Below are positions 1 to 6,660 of a stretch of 10,612 nucleotides of DNA, piece after piece (position 1 is the stretch's first letter; the number at the start of each line of letters is the position of its first letter). Below the pieces are notes generated by a model. The model ran no database searches, was not told the origin of the DNA, and worked only from the letters and a program-made list of their open reading frames with translations. The stretch is taken from the NCBI GenBank assembly GCA_031255055.1, contig JAIRTG010000138.1, positions 1 to 10,612 of the forward strand, given 5' to 3'. The position numbers and the translations under genes were made by a program. This stretch comes from Prevotellaceae bacterium. GTDB lineage: Bacteria; Bacteroidota; Bacteroidia; Bacteroidales; Paludibacteraceae.

Positions 1-104
1 TTTTTAGTGTCTATCAACTGCTCCACACCTTGCAGGCGTGTGGCTGCATCTATCATATAATGCTCTTCTCGGTTACATGGGCCGGCAGTATTAAATTCTC
101 TCAT
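1..104 (-). CDS. AAA-ATPase-like ATP-binding protein, N-terminal fragment
   Basis: Reading leftwards from an ATG at 104-102, the frame stays open to the window edge and gives about 34 residues beginning MREFNTAGPCNREEHYM. The opening 'FNTAGP...HYM' followed by a short helix ending in 'LIDTK' matches the N-terminus of a family of bacterial AAA-ATPase-like (ORC/Cdc6-like) proteins. In that family a P-loop normally follows a few residues later, beyond this window. Full-length members are usually several hundred residues, so only a small part is visible. The family's cellular role is poorly defined, and members often occur in many copies in accessory regions. The gene is transcribed away from nupG and has a promoter-like pair of boxes 45-75 nt upstream. 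The identification rests on the N-terminal motif alone, because no catalytic residue is visible. Confidence 0.72.
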   Translation of the reverse strand, partial: MREFNTAGPCNREEHYMIDAATRLQGVEQLIDTK

Positions 105-148
105 GGCTGTCTGTTTTTAAGTTGTGGAAAATAACCGAAATGACGACA

Positions 149-179
149 CAAAGATCATCATTCTTTTCGATTCTCCAAA
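149..179 (-). promoter_or_regulatory. Candidate Bacteroidetes-type promoter for the ATPase-like gene
   Basis: On the minus strand TTTG (179-176) is followed after 19 nt by GATCTTTG (156-149). This is one mismatch from the Bacteroides consensus TTTG-N19-21-TAnnTTTG. The -7-like box lies 45 nt before the ATG at 104, which leaves a 5' leader of about 38 nt. The spacing agrees well with the known consensus, but such AT-rich boxes also arise by chance. Confidence 0.4.
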
Positions 180-296
180 ATGATTTAATAAATTAGTCGT
201 TTTGCGTGACTCGGCAGAATCAAAACAAGTTTTGCTTCTGCGCTCGCTACTTAAAACGTTGTATAAACGGTATCCCCTACCCTTTTTCTTGGCGTG

Positions 297-345
297 AAAA
301 AAAACAACAGGCCGCTGTTGACGTAACTGCGACCGGTTGTTTTTT
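297..345 (-). terminator. Rho-independent terminator of the bfn-nupG unit
   Basis: This hairpin begins 17 nt past the nupG stop on the minus strand. An outer stem of 10 bp (345-336 with 308-299, AAAAAACAAC against GTTGTTTTTT) continues after one mismatch into a 6-bp inner stem (334-329 with 315-310). The RNA then ends in a run of eight U (304-297). One inner pair is G-U in minus-strand RNA but would be a C-A mismatch in plus-strand RNA, so the structure fits transcription from nupG. The A/U-flanked stem could still act partly in both directions, but no plus-strand gene ends here. Confidence 0.85.
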
Positions 346-361
346 ACTGCCGATAAGGGAT

Positions 362-1663
362 TTAGTGCGAAATGGCTTCGATGGCTTCGGGATGGTGTTT
401 GTATTTGAAAATGACGGCGAATAGAACGGCGACGATCAGGGCGTAACCCGCAAAAATGTACCAGACGGTCGACCAGTCGCCTACGGTGTACATCTCTCCG
501 CCGAATTCCACCGGATGGGTCAACTTGCTGACAACCGCCTGTGCACCCAATGTGCCGATGGTGGCGCCGAAACCGTTGGTCATCATCATGAACAGCCCTT
601 GAGCGCTCGAACGGATCGATTGGTCGGTTTCTTTGTTTACGAACAAGGAACCTGATACGTTGAAGAAGTCGAAGGCGATGCCGTAGACGATCATCGACAG
701 AATGAACATCCAGACGCCCGAACCGGGATTGCCGGCTCCGAATAGCCCGAAACGCAGTATCCACGCCACCATCGATAGCAGCATGACTTTCTTGATGCCG
801 AAACGGCGTAGAAAAAACGGAATTAACAGAATACAAAGTGTCTCGCTTATCTGGGACAGGGAGATGAGGGCGTTGGCGTTGGCGGCGCCGTAGGTGTCGG
901 CAAATTCGGGGATTGCTTTGAAACTTGTGATGAAGGGGTTGGCAAACCCGTTGGTGATCTGAAGGGATACGCCCAACAGCATGGAAAATAGAAAGAATAG
1001 GGCCATTTTCTTTTCTTTGAACAGGGTGAAGGCACGCAGTCCCAGCGCGTTGACAAGTCCTTTGTTGCCTTGTGAACGATCGGTCTCGATGTGAGGGAGG
1101 GTGAAGGCATACAGGCCGAGAAGTAGCCCCAATATCCCCGAAAAGATGAATTGGTGGGGAAGAATTTGCATCGATTTACCCCCAAATGTGAGAAAATTGG
1201 TGATCAACATGGCGCAGATGAATCCCACTGTTCCGAATACCCTGATGGGCGGAAAGTGTTTCACCGGATCCAGGTTGTGTTTACCCAGTACGGCGTATGC
1301 AACCGAGTTGGAGAGCGCGATGGTGGGCATGTAGAATGTCACGCTCAAAGCGTATAACGAGAAAAGTACCGAGAATTGTGCCGCGCTGCCGACGGTGTAT
1401 CCGTAGTATCCGGCCGCGATCATGAACAGGGCGGACAGCCCGTGACTGATGCCTAACATTTTTTGGGCGGAAATCCATCTGTCGGCTATGATGCCGATCA
1501 GTCCGGGCATGAAAACGGATACGATGCCTTGCATGGCGTAGAACAGTCCGATGTTCGACCCCATGTTGACTTGTACAAGATAGCTCCCCATCGAGGTGAG
1601 GTAGGCGCCCCATACGCCGAATTGGAGAAAATTCATGATAATCAGGCGAAATTTTGTTCCCAT
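362..1663 (-). CDS. nupG: NupG-family nucleoside:H+ symporter (MFS permease)
   Basis: This predicted inner-membrane permease of 433 residues belongs to the nucleoside:proton symporter branch of the major facilitator superfamily. Members import nucleosides using the proton gradient. The protein is very hydrophobic, with about twelve candidate membrane segments. The first starts near residue 8 (IIMNFLQFGVWGAYL) and the last spans about 401-419. The loop motif FPPIRVFGTVGFI at 137-149 closely resembles the conserved motif of E. coli NupG, and ADRWIS (60-65) is the MFS-type loop after helix 2. The length is close to the usual 400-430 residues. It follows the BFN gene by 34 nt on the same strand and ends at a strong terminator, so it is probably the last gene of a two-gene operon. 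Substrate range (purine, pyrimidine or both) cannot be read from the sequence. The E. coli gene xapB (xanthosine permease) is the main alternative identity within the same family. Confidence 0.9.
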   Translation of the reverse strand: MGTKFRLIIMNFLQFGVWGAYLTSMGSYLVQVNMGSNIGLFYAMQGIVSVFMPGLIGIIADRWISAQKMLGISHGLSALFMIAAGYYGYTVGSAAQFSVLFSLYALSVTFYMPTIALSNSVAYAVLGKHNLDPVKHFPPIRVFGTVGFICAMLITNFLTFGGKSMQILPHQFIFSGILGLLLGLYAFTLPHIETDRSQGNKGLVNALGLRAFTLFKEKKMALFFLFSMLLGVSLQITNGFANPFITSFKAIPEFADTYGAANANALISLSQISETLCILLIPFFLRRFGIKKVMLLSMVAWILRFGLFGAGNPGSGVWMFILSMIVYGIAFDFFNVSGSLFVNKETDQSIRSSAQGLFMMMTNGFGATIGTLGAQAVVSKLTHPVEFGGEMYTVGDWSTVWYIFAGYALIVAVLFAVIFKYKHHPEAIEAISH

Positions 1664-1697
1664 ATTGCTGTTTTTTTTGTGTGTTTATGTGTGGTTT

Positions 1698-2282
1698 TCA
1701 GTGTGTTTTTTTTTGATTGAGGGCATCTCTGATTTTTGCGGCCTCCTCATATTTTTCGTTTTCCAGGGCAGTTTTCAGCAGGATTTCCAGTTCGGCGGAT
1801 GAGAGATTGATGTAGTCTTGTCCGATGTAATCGGCGCTTTGGATGCCGTCGTGATTGTTTATTTCGGTGGAAATAACGGTGCTGACGCAGTTGAAGATGT
1901 CGGCGTGTATGTAGATCGGACATTGCGACCGAACGGCGATGGCTATTGCGTCGGAGGTACGCGAGTCGATGATGAATATTTTGCCGCCCTGTTGGATATG
2001 CAGTTCCGAGAAAAAGATATCGTTGGACATGTCGTATATCAGCGCTTTGATCACCTCGGCGTCCATCGCCAGCAGGATGTTGAGTAACAAATCGTGGGTG
2101 AGCGGACGGGGCGGTACTTTGTCGTGTAATTGGAGTGCGATCGATTGCGCTTCGGGTTCGCCGATCATGATGGAAAAGCGACGGGTTCTGTCTTCATTGG
2201 TTAAAATCAGACCGTATGTCCCGGCTATATTTTTATTGTAGACAAGGCCTGATACTGTTAGTTTTATAAGAGCGTTCATCAT
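1698..2282 (-). CDS. Bifunctional nuclease (BFN/DUF151) domain protein with C-terminal UVR motif
   Basis: From the ATG at 2282 the product is 194 residues. Residues from about 5 to 130 form a BFN (DUF151) domain, with the family-typical stretches IGEPEAQSIALQLH, RPLTHDLL and IDSRTSDAIAIAVRS. The end (about 153-189, AELEILLKTALENEKYEEAAKIRDAL) is a UVR motif, the helical hairpin that UvrB and UvrC use to bind each other. This BFN-plus-UVR architecture is common in Bacteroidetes. Plant BFN proteins have been reported to have RNase and DNase activity, but the bacterial role is not settled. The frame is open further upstream to a TTG at 2330, but that TTG lies inside the predicted -7 promoter box. 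The ATG at 2282 or the adjacent one at 2279 is therefore the likely start. Co-transcription with a nucleoside permease is suggested by the 34-nt gap and shared strand. Confidence 0.88.
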   Translation of the reverse strand: MMNALIKLTVSGLVYNKNIAGTYGLILTNEDRTRRFSIMIGEPEAQSIALQLHDKVPPRPLTHDLLLNILLAMDAEVIKALIYDMSNDIFFSELHIQQGGKIFIIDSRTSDAIAIAVRSQCPIYIHADIFNCVSTVISTEINNHDGIQSADYIGQDYINLSSAELEILLKTALENEKYEEAAKIRDALNQKKTH

Positions 2283-2327
2283 ACTGTTTGTTTGTTTTAC
2301 GGTTATGTATAGAATAAAAAAGTCGGG

Positions 2328-2362
2328 CAAATGTACGGCTATTTTTCTGTTTGCGATCCAAA
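2328..2362 (-). promoter_or_regulatory. Candidate promoter of the bfn-nupG unit
   Basis: On the minus strand TACATTTG (2335-2328) is an exact match to the Bacteroidetes -7 box TAnnTTTG. A TTTG (2362-2359) lies 23 nt upstream, slightly farther than the usual 19-21 nt. The box is 46 nt before the ATG at 2282. Transcription would start near 2320, downstream of the TTG at 2330, so that codon cannot be the translation start if this promoter is used. Confidence 0.5.
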
Positions 2363-2434
2363 AGTAGCGAATTATTTTCTATAACGTCTATTTTGTCGGA
2401 TTGTTTGTCGGTTTCGGAAACGGACAAAGTCATT

Positions 2435-2555
2435 GAAGAAAGAGAGAGAAAGAAGAGAATTAGGGGGGGGGGAAGTCTCCCCCTCGCTTCAGCCGCCTAC
2501 GGCGTCTTCCGCTACCCCCTCTGCGGGGCGCTGCCCCGCAACGCCCCGTAAGACA
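2435..2555 (+). repeat. GC-rich hairpin repeat, copy 1 (3' of nrdJ)
   Basis: The element has a purine (GA) tract, TTA, ten G, then a GC-rich core ending in CGCCCCGTAAGACAGTG. The core holds three hairpins: GGGGGA/TCCCCC around AGTC (2468-2483), CGCC/GGCG around TAC (2494-2504), and GCGGGGC/GCCCCGC around GCT (2523-2539). The core matches copy 2 with one substitution (2530 against 10220) and one inserted A. It lies 8 nt past the nrdJ stop on the minus strand. In nrdJ mRNA the last hairpin would be followed by a U/C-rich stretch, so it could end or stabilise that transcript. Strand here means the orientation with the G-run first. Confidence 0.9.
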
Positions 2556-2562
2556 GTGATTG

Positions 2563-5154
2563 TTATCCGCAGCGCGAATAGCCGCAGGATTTGCAACTCA
2601 GGCATCCTTCCTGATACACCAACGTATGTTGTTTACAGCTCGGACAGGCCTGTTTGGTTATCTCGGTACCGTCGGGGATATATTTTTTCAGCGCTCTTTC
2701 CACGCCTACTTTCCAGGTATTGATAGATTCGCTGTCCAATTGAAGTCCCGAAACCAGTTTGATAACTTGGTCGATGGGCATGCCGTAGCGTAATACGCCT
2801 GAAATCAGTTTGGCGTAGTTCCAATATTCCTTATCGAATTTGTGCGACAGTCCTTCGACGGTTGTTTTATAGCCTCTTTTGTTGGTAAATTGGAAGTCAT
2901 AGCGTTTGTTACCTTCTTCGTCCACCGTTTTGATAATTTTGCCGCTGGTTACTGTTTTCGGGAGCAGTATTCCTTCCTCATCATCGGCCAGTCCGGTAAA
3001 GATTTCGTATGGTCGTTCGTCTTTCAGTCCGACGAAAGCGATCCATTTGTCTTTTGCGTTTTGGAATCGAACAACATCGCAATCCAACACCGTCGGACGT
3101 TTCAACTGCTCGTCGTCGAAGCAGAAGCAGTGCTGATTTTTTTTATCGTCATTCATTTTTTCCTCATCCTCTTTTTCTTCCTTTGCTGCCACCAGTACGC
3201 CCGTTCTGGAGCCGTCTCTGTAGACGGTGACGCCTTTGCATCCCGATTTCCAGGCTTCTTCGTACAGTTTTCCGACAAGTTCTTCTTCTACATCGTTCGG
3301 CAGATTGATTGTCACGCTGATTGAATGATCCACCCATTTTTGAATACGTCCCTGCATTTGTACTTTTTTGAGCCAGTCGACGTCGTTTGCCGTTGCTTTG
3401 TAGTAGGGCGATTTTGCAACGAGTTCGTCCACTTCGGCCTGTGTATATTTTTTTGCTGTCGGGTAGTTGTTGGCTTCCATCCATGTGACAAATTTGTGAT
3501 GGAAAACAATGTATTCTTCCCACGAATCGCCGTTTTCGTCTACGAAGTCGATGTGTACATCTTTGTCGTTCGGATTCACTTTGCGACGACGGGTATAGAC
3601 CGGCATGAAAACGGGTTCGATTCCCGATGTGGTTTGTGTCATGATGCTTGTTGTGCCTGTAGGGGCGATTGTCAGACAGGCGATGTTGCGTCGTCCGAAT
3701 GTCGCCATTTCTTCGTACAGTTCGGGATCGGCTTCGCGCAAACGGTTGATATACGGATTATTTTTTTCTCTCTCGGCGTCGTAAATCTCGAATGCGCCGC
3801 GCTCTTTCGCCATATTGACCGATGAGCGATAGGCGGCCAAAGCCAGTGTTTTGTGTACTTCTTCCGAGAAATCGGTTGCTTCATCCGTTCCGTACCGGAG
3901 GCCGAGTGCCGCGAGCATGTCGCCTTCGCCGGTTGTTCCTACTCCTGTACGACGACCTTTCAAGGTTTTTGTCCTGATTTTTTCCCATAACCGAAATTCG
4001 GTATTTTTTATCTCGTTGTTCTCCGGATCCGATGTTATTTTGGCGATGATTGCCTCTATTTTTTCCATTTCCAAATCAATAATATCGTCCATGATGCGCT
4101 GCGCCAGACCTGCATGTTGTTTGAACAGCTCGAAGTCGAAGGATGCTTCGGCGGTGAACGGTTTGTTTACGTAGGAATAGAGGTTGACGGCCAACAGACG
4201 GCAACTGTCGTAGGGACACAGGGGGATTTCGCCGCAGGGATTGGTAGATACGGTTCTGAAACCGAAATCGCTGTAGCAATCGGGTACCGATTCGCGTGTG
4301 ATGGTATCCCAAAACAGGATGCCCGGTTCGGCCGAACGCCATGCGTTGTGTACGATTTTTTTCCATAGCGCTTCTGCGTTGACTTCTTTTTTGTACCACG
4401 GATTTTCCGATCGAATCGGGTATTGCTGTGTGTATGTTTTTTTGGCGATGGCTGCCTGCATGAAATCGTCGTGTACTTTTACCGAGACATTGGCGCCTGT
4501 GATTTTTCCGGCTTCCATTTTTGCGTCGATAAACGATTCGGAGTCGGGGTGTTTAATCGATACGCTCAGCATTAATGCGCCGCGGCGACCGTCTTGTGCC
4601 ACTTCGCGTGTGGAGTTGGAATACCGTTCCATGAACGGGACGATACCTGTGGATGTCAGGGCCGAATTTTTTACGGGTGAACCTTTGGGGCGGATGTGTG
4701 AGAGGTCGTGACCGACGCCTCCGCGACGTTTCATCAGTTGTACCTGTTCTTCGTCGATTTTGATGATGGCGCCATAGGAGTCGGCCTGTTCGTCGAATCC
4801 GATGACAAAGCAGTTGGATAGCGATGCTATTTGATAATTGTTTCCGATTCCGGTCATGGGGCTTCCCTGCGGAACGATGTACCTGAATTTTTTGAATAGT
4901 TCGAACAGTTGTTCTTCCGACACCGGATTGGGATACCTGTTTTCTATCCGGGCGATTTCTTTTGCTATACGATGGTGCATATCGTCGGGTGTGCGTTCGT
5001 AAACGTTTCCGAAGGAATCTTTCAGCGCATATTTGGTTGCCCATACTTTTGCGGCCAAGTCGTCGCCTTGAAAGTATTCCATTGTTGCTTTTTGAATTTC
5101 ATCGAGCGAACTAATCGTTTTTTTCTTTTTCCTTAGTGCGTTTTTAGCTGTCAT
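2563..5154 (-). CDS. nrdJ: Adenosylcobalamin-dependent (class II) ribonucleoside-diphosphate reductase
   Basis: This 863-residue enzyme reduces ribonucleotides to deoxyribonucleotides, using coenzyme B12 as the radical generator. The catalytic core runs from about residue 20 to 650. The radical-site motif NPCGEIPL (305-312) supplies N305, the thiyl cysteine C307 and E309. C115 (SLSNC) and C318 fit the redox pair, since the C307-C318 distance equals that of the Thermotoga maritima enzyme (C322-C333). PTGTTSI (498-504) is the phosphate-binding loop. A TSCPD-like domain follows (about 690-825), and the tail carries CPSC (837-840) and C851, C854, C857 and C862. The tail suggests a small zinc-ribbon-like end with cysteines that can pass electrons to the active site. 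I see no N-terminal ATP-cone. Needing no oxygen and no separate radical subunit suits an anaerobe or facultative anaerobe. The gene stands alone, with 237 nt to recF upstream and repeat copy 1 directly downstream. No B12-box was recognised in its leader. Confidence 0.95.
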   Translation of the reverse strand: MTAKNALRKKKKTISSLDEIQKATMEYFQGDDLAAKVWATKYALKDSFGNVYERTPDDMHHRIAKEIARIENRYPNPVSEEQLFELFKKFRYIVPQGSPMTGIGNNYQIASLSNCFVIGFDEQADSYGAIIKIDEEQVQLMKRRGGVGHDLSHIRPKGSPVKNSALTSTGIVPFMERYSNSTREVAQDGRRGALMLSVSIKHPDSESFIDAKMEAGKITGANVSVKVHDDFMQAAIAKKTYTQQYPIRSENPWYKKEVNAEALWKKIVHNAWRSAEPGILFWDTITRESVPDCYSDFGFRTVSTNPCGEIPLCPYDSCRLLAVNLYSYVNKPFTAEASFDFELFKQHAGLAQRIMDDIIDLEMEKIEAIIAKITSDPENNEIKNTEFRLWEKIRTKTLKGRRTGVGTTGEGDMLAALGLRYGTDEATDFSEEVHKTLALAAYRSSVNMAKERGAFEIYDAEREKNNPYINRLREADPELYEEMATFGRRNIACLTIAPTGTTSIMTQTTSGIEPVFMPVYTRRRKVNPNDKDVHIDFVDENGDSWEEYIVFHHKFVTWMEANNYPTAKKYTQAEVDELVAKSPYYKATANDVDWLKKVQMQGRIQKWVDHSISVTINLPNDVEEELVGKLYEEAWKSGCKGVTVYRDGSRTGVLVAAKEEKEDEEKMNDDKKNQHCFCFDDEQLKRPTVLDCDVVRFQNAKDKWIAFVGLKDERPYEIFTGLADDEEGILLPKTVTSGKIIKTVDEEGNKRYDFQFTNKRGYKTTVEGLSHKFDKEYWNYAKLISGVLRYGMPIDQVIKLVSGLQLDSESINTWKVGVERALKKYIPDGTEITKQACPSCKQHTLVYQEGCLSCKSCGYSRCG

Positions 5155-5391
5155 TTTATTGTATTTTAATAGTGTAGCGATGTAAACAAAGTTTATTTCA
5201 TTCTTATTTTTACGAGGCTACAATGTTAGTGAAATAATCTCAATGCACACAAAATAAAAAGCTAATATTTTGCAAAGTTTCCCGAATCGTTTTTTAGTCG
5301 ACTGATAACTACCGATTTAATTTTTAAACAGGACGAAAAAGTATCCCAAAAAGAAAATCAGTGTTTACTCACAGTTGGAGAAATAGGCGGA

Positions 5392-6489
5392 TTATGCCGA
5401 CGGTGCGATTGTCCCGTCGTCGACGGTAAAGATTTTTGTTTCCTTTCCCAAGTGGACAAGCATCTCTACCAACTGTTCACGGTTGGTATCCGTGATGAAT
5501 ATTTGTCCGAAAGTGTTGTCCGATACAAGTTCGACGATTTTTTCAACGCGATGGGAGTCGAGTTTATCAAAAATATCGTCCAGCAGCAGCAGGGGGGCGA
5601 AGGAGTGGGTACGTTTGAGAAAATCAAATTGTGCCAGTTTCAGTGAAATCAGGTAGGTTTTATTTTGTCCCTGCGAGCCAACGCGCTTTATCGGATAGTT
5701 ATCGAGCATCATTTCGAGTTCGTCCTTGTGGATGCCCTGTGTGGAAAAGCCGAGCATCCGGTCGCGACTGCGCGTTTCGATCATTCGCTCGCGTATATCG
5801 CCGTCATTGTGTTGTGAGCGGTACGAGAGGCTTATTTTTTCTTTTCCGCCGGAAATAAACGCATAAAAATGCCGGAAAACGGGCGTAAATTCATCAATAA
5901 AAGTTTTTCGCTGTTCGTAGATGTAAGCGCCGTGCTGTGCCATCTGTTCTTCCAGCACATCCAGCAGCGTATCTTCGGGTATTTTTTCGGCTTTCAAGAG
6001 TACATTCCGCTGACGCAATACGGTGTTGTATTGCAGCAGGTGATTGAGATATACGTGATCGTATTGCGAAATAACGCTGTCGACAAATTTGCGTCTTTCG
6101 TCACTTCCTTCCGAAATCAGTGCGGCGTCGTCGGGCGAAACGAGTACCAAAGGCAACAGTCCGATGTGGTCGGACAGCCGCTCGTATTCTTTTTTGTTGC
6201 GTTTGAACTGTTTTTTTTGACGGCGTTTCATGCCGCAGGAAATTTCTTCCACCCTTTCGTCCGAACTATAGCGACCCTGTAACATGAAAAAATCGGCATC
6301 GTGCTTCATGTTTTGCGAGTCGTTGGAGTTTGAGTGGCTTTTGCAGAACGAAAGATAATAGACGGCATCCAGCATATTGGTTTTTCCCATACCGTTGTTT
6401 CCGATGAAACAATTGATTTTAGGTGAAAATTCCAGTGTTGCTTCCGCGATATTTTTGTAGTTTAAGATGGAAATGGTGTCTAAGCGCAT
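5392..6489 (-). CDS. recF: DNA replication and repair protein RecF
   Basis: RecF is an SMC/ABC-like ATPase that works with RecO and RecR to load RecA at single-stranded gaps. The 365-residue product has all the expected parts. The N-terminus is the RecF-type beta start (LDTISILNYKN). A Walker A loop GNNGMGKT lies at 30-37, an ABC signature-like SQGQNKT at 272-278, and Walker B LLLLDDIFDKLD at 300-311 with D304 and D305. The length is normal for the family. The start ATG at 6489 leads straight into the conserved N-terminus. A perfect -7 box lies 35 nt upstream. The next gene on the strand is nrdJ, 237 nt away, so recF is probably transcribed alone. It is not next to dnaA or dnaN here, which I believe is usual in this phylum. 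Confidence 0.96.
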   Translation of the reverse strand: MRLDTISILNYKNIAEATLEFSPKINCFIGNNGMGKTNMLDAVYYLSFCKSHSNSNDSQNMKHDADFFMLQGRYSSDERVEEISCGMKRRQKKQFKRNKKEYERLSDHIGLLPLVLVSPDDAALISEGSDERRKFVDSVISQYDHVYLNHLLQYNTVLRQRNVLLKAEKIPEDTLLDVLEEQMAQHGAYIYEQRKTFIDEFTPVFRHFYAFISGGKEKISLSYRSQHNDGDIRERMIETRSRDRMLGFSTQGIHKDELEMMLDNYPIKRVGSQGQNKTYLISLKLAQFDFLKRTHSFAPLLLLDDIFDKLDSHRVEKIVELVSDNTFGQIFITDTNREQLVEMLVHLGKETKIFTVDDGTIAPSA

Positions 6490-6523
6490 GTGTTTATGGT
6501 TCGTGTCGTGAGTAATGTTCCCG

Positions 6524-6531
6524 CAAAAGTA
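6524..6531 (-). promoter_or_regulatory. Candidate -7 promoter box of recF
   Basis: On the minus strand TACTTTTG matches TAnnTTTG exactly and lies 35 nt before the recF ATG. No TTTG -33 box is present at the expected distance upstream, where the sequence is instead GC-rich and hairpin-forming. Confidence 0.4.
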
Positions 6532-6552
6532 CGAAATTCGCGCCGAAAGCGC

Positions 6553-6614
6553 GGCGTGAACCGGGCTTTGACTCTAAAAGTTATCAACAAATCAAACGGG
6601 TTGTTTTTCACGCC
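6553..6614. repeat. Inverted repeat between mtaB and recF
   Basis: GGCGTGAA (6553-6560) and its exact complement TTCACGCC (6607-6614) frame a 46-nt spacer. The left arm overlaps a small hairpin, CGCGC/GCGCG around CGAAA (6539-6553). A separate 7-bp pair, CCTTCCG (6623-6629) with CGGAAGG (6652-6658), lies between this repeat and the mtaB stop. No U-run follows any of these stems on the minus strand, so a terminator is not well supported. The function is unknown. Confidence 0.45.
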
Positions 6615-6660
6615 ATTGCAGTCCTTCCGCGTGCTATTTCGGAAGATTTTTCGGAAGGTT

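Noticed and set aside
117..836. 239-codon minus-strand open frame overlapping the 3' half of nupG
   Set aside because: The translation is arginine-rich and low in complexity, typical of a shadow frame. It runs through the nupG terminator and overlaps a well-supported permease gene.
2282..2330. Longer BFN protein starting at the TTG at 2330
   Set aside because: The TTG lies inside the perfect -7 box at 2328-2335, and the extra 16 residues lie outside the BFN domain. The ATG pair at 2282/2279 fits better.
5155..5391. Possible cobalamin riboswitch or clear promoter before the B12-dependent nrdJ
   Set aside because: I found no B12-box-like motif or GC-rich multi-stem structure. A TTTG (minus strand, near 5279-5276) and a TTATTTTG are only 15 nt apart, and the second has a mismatch, so they do not fit the known promoter spacing.
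6579..6590. DnaA-box-like TTATCAACA near recF, suggesting an origin
   Set aside because: There is a single near-match, with no cluster and no dnaA or dnaN nearby. One 9-mer of this kind is expected by chance.
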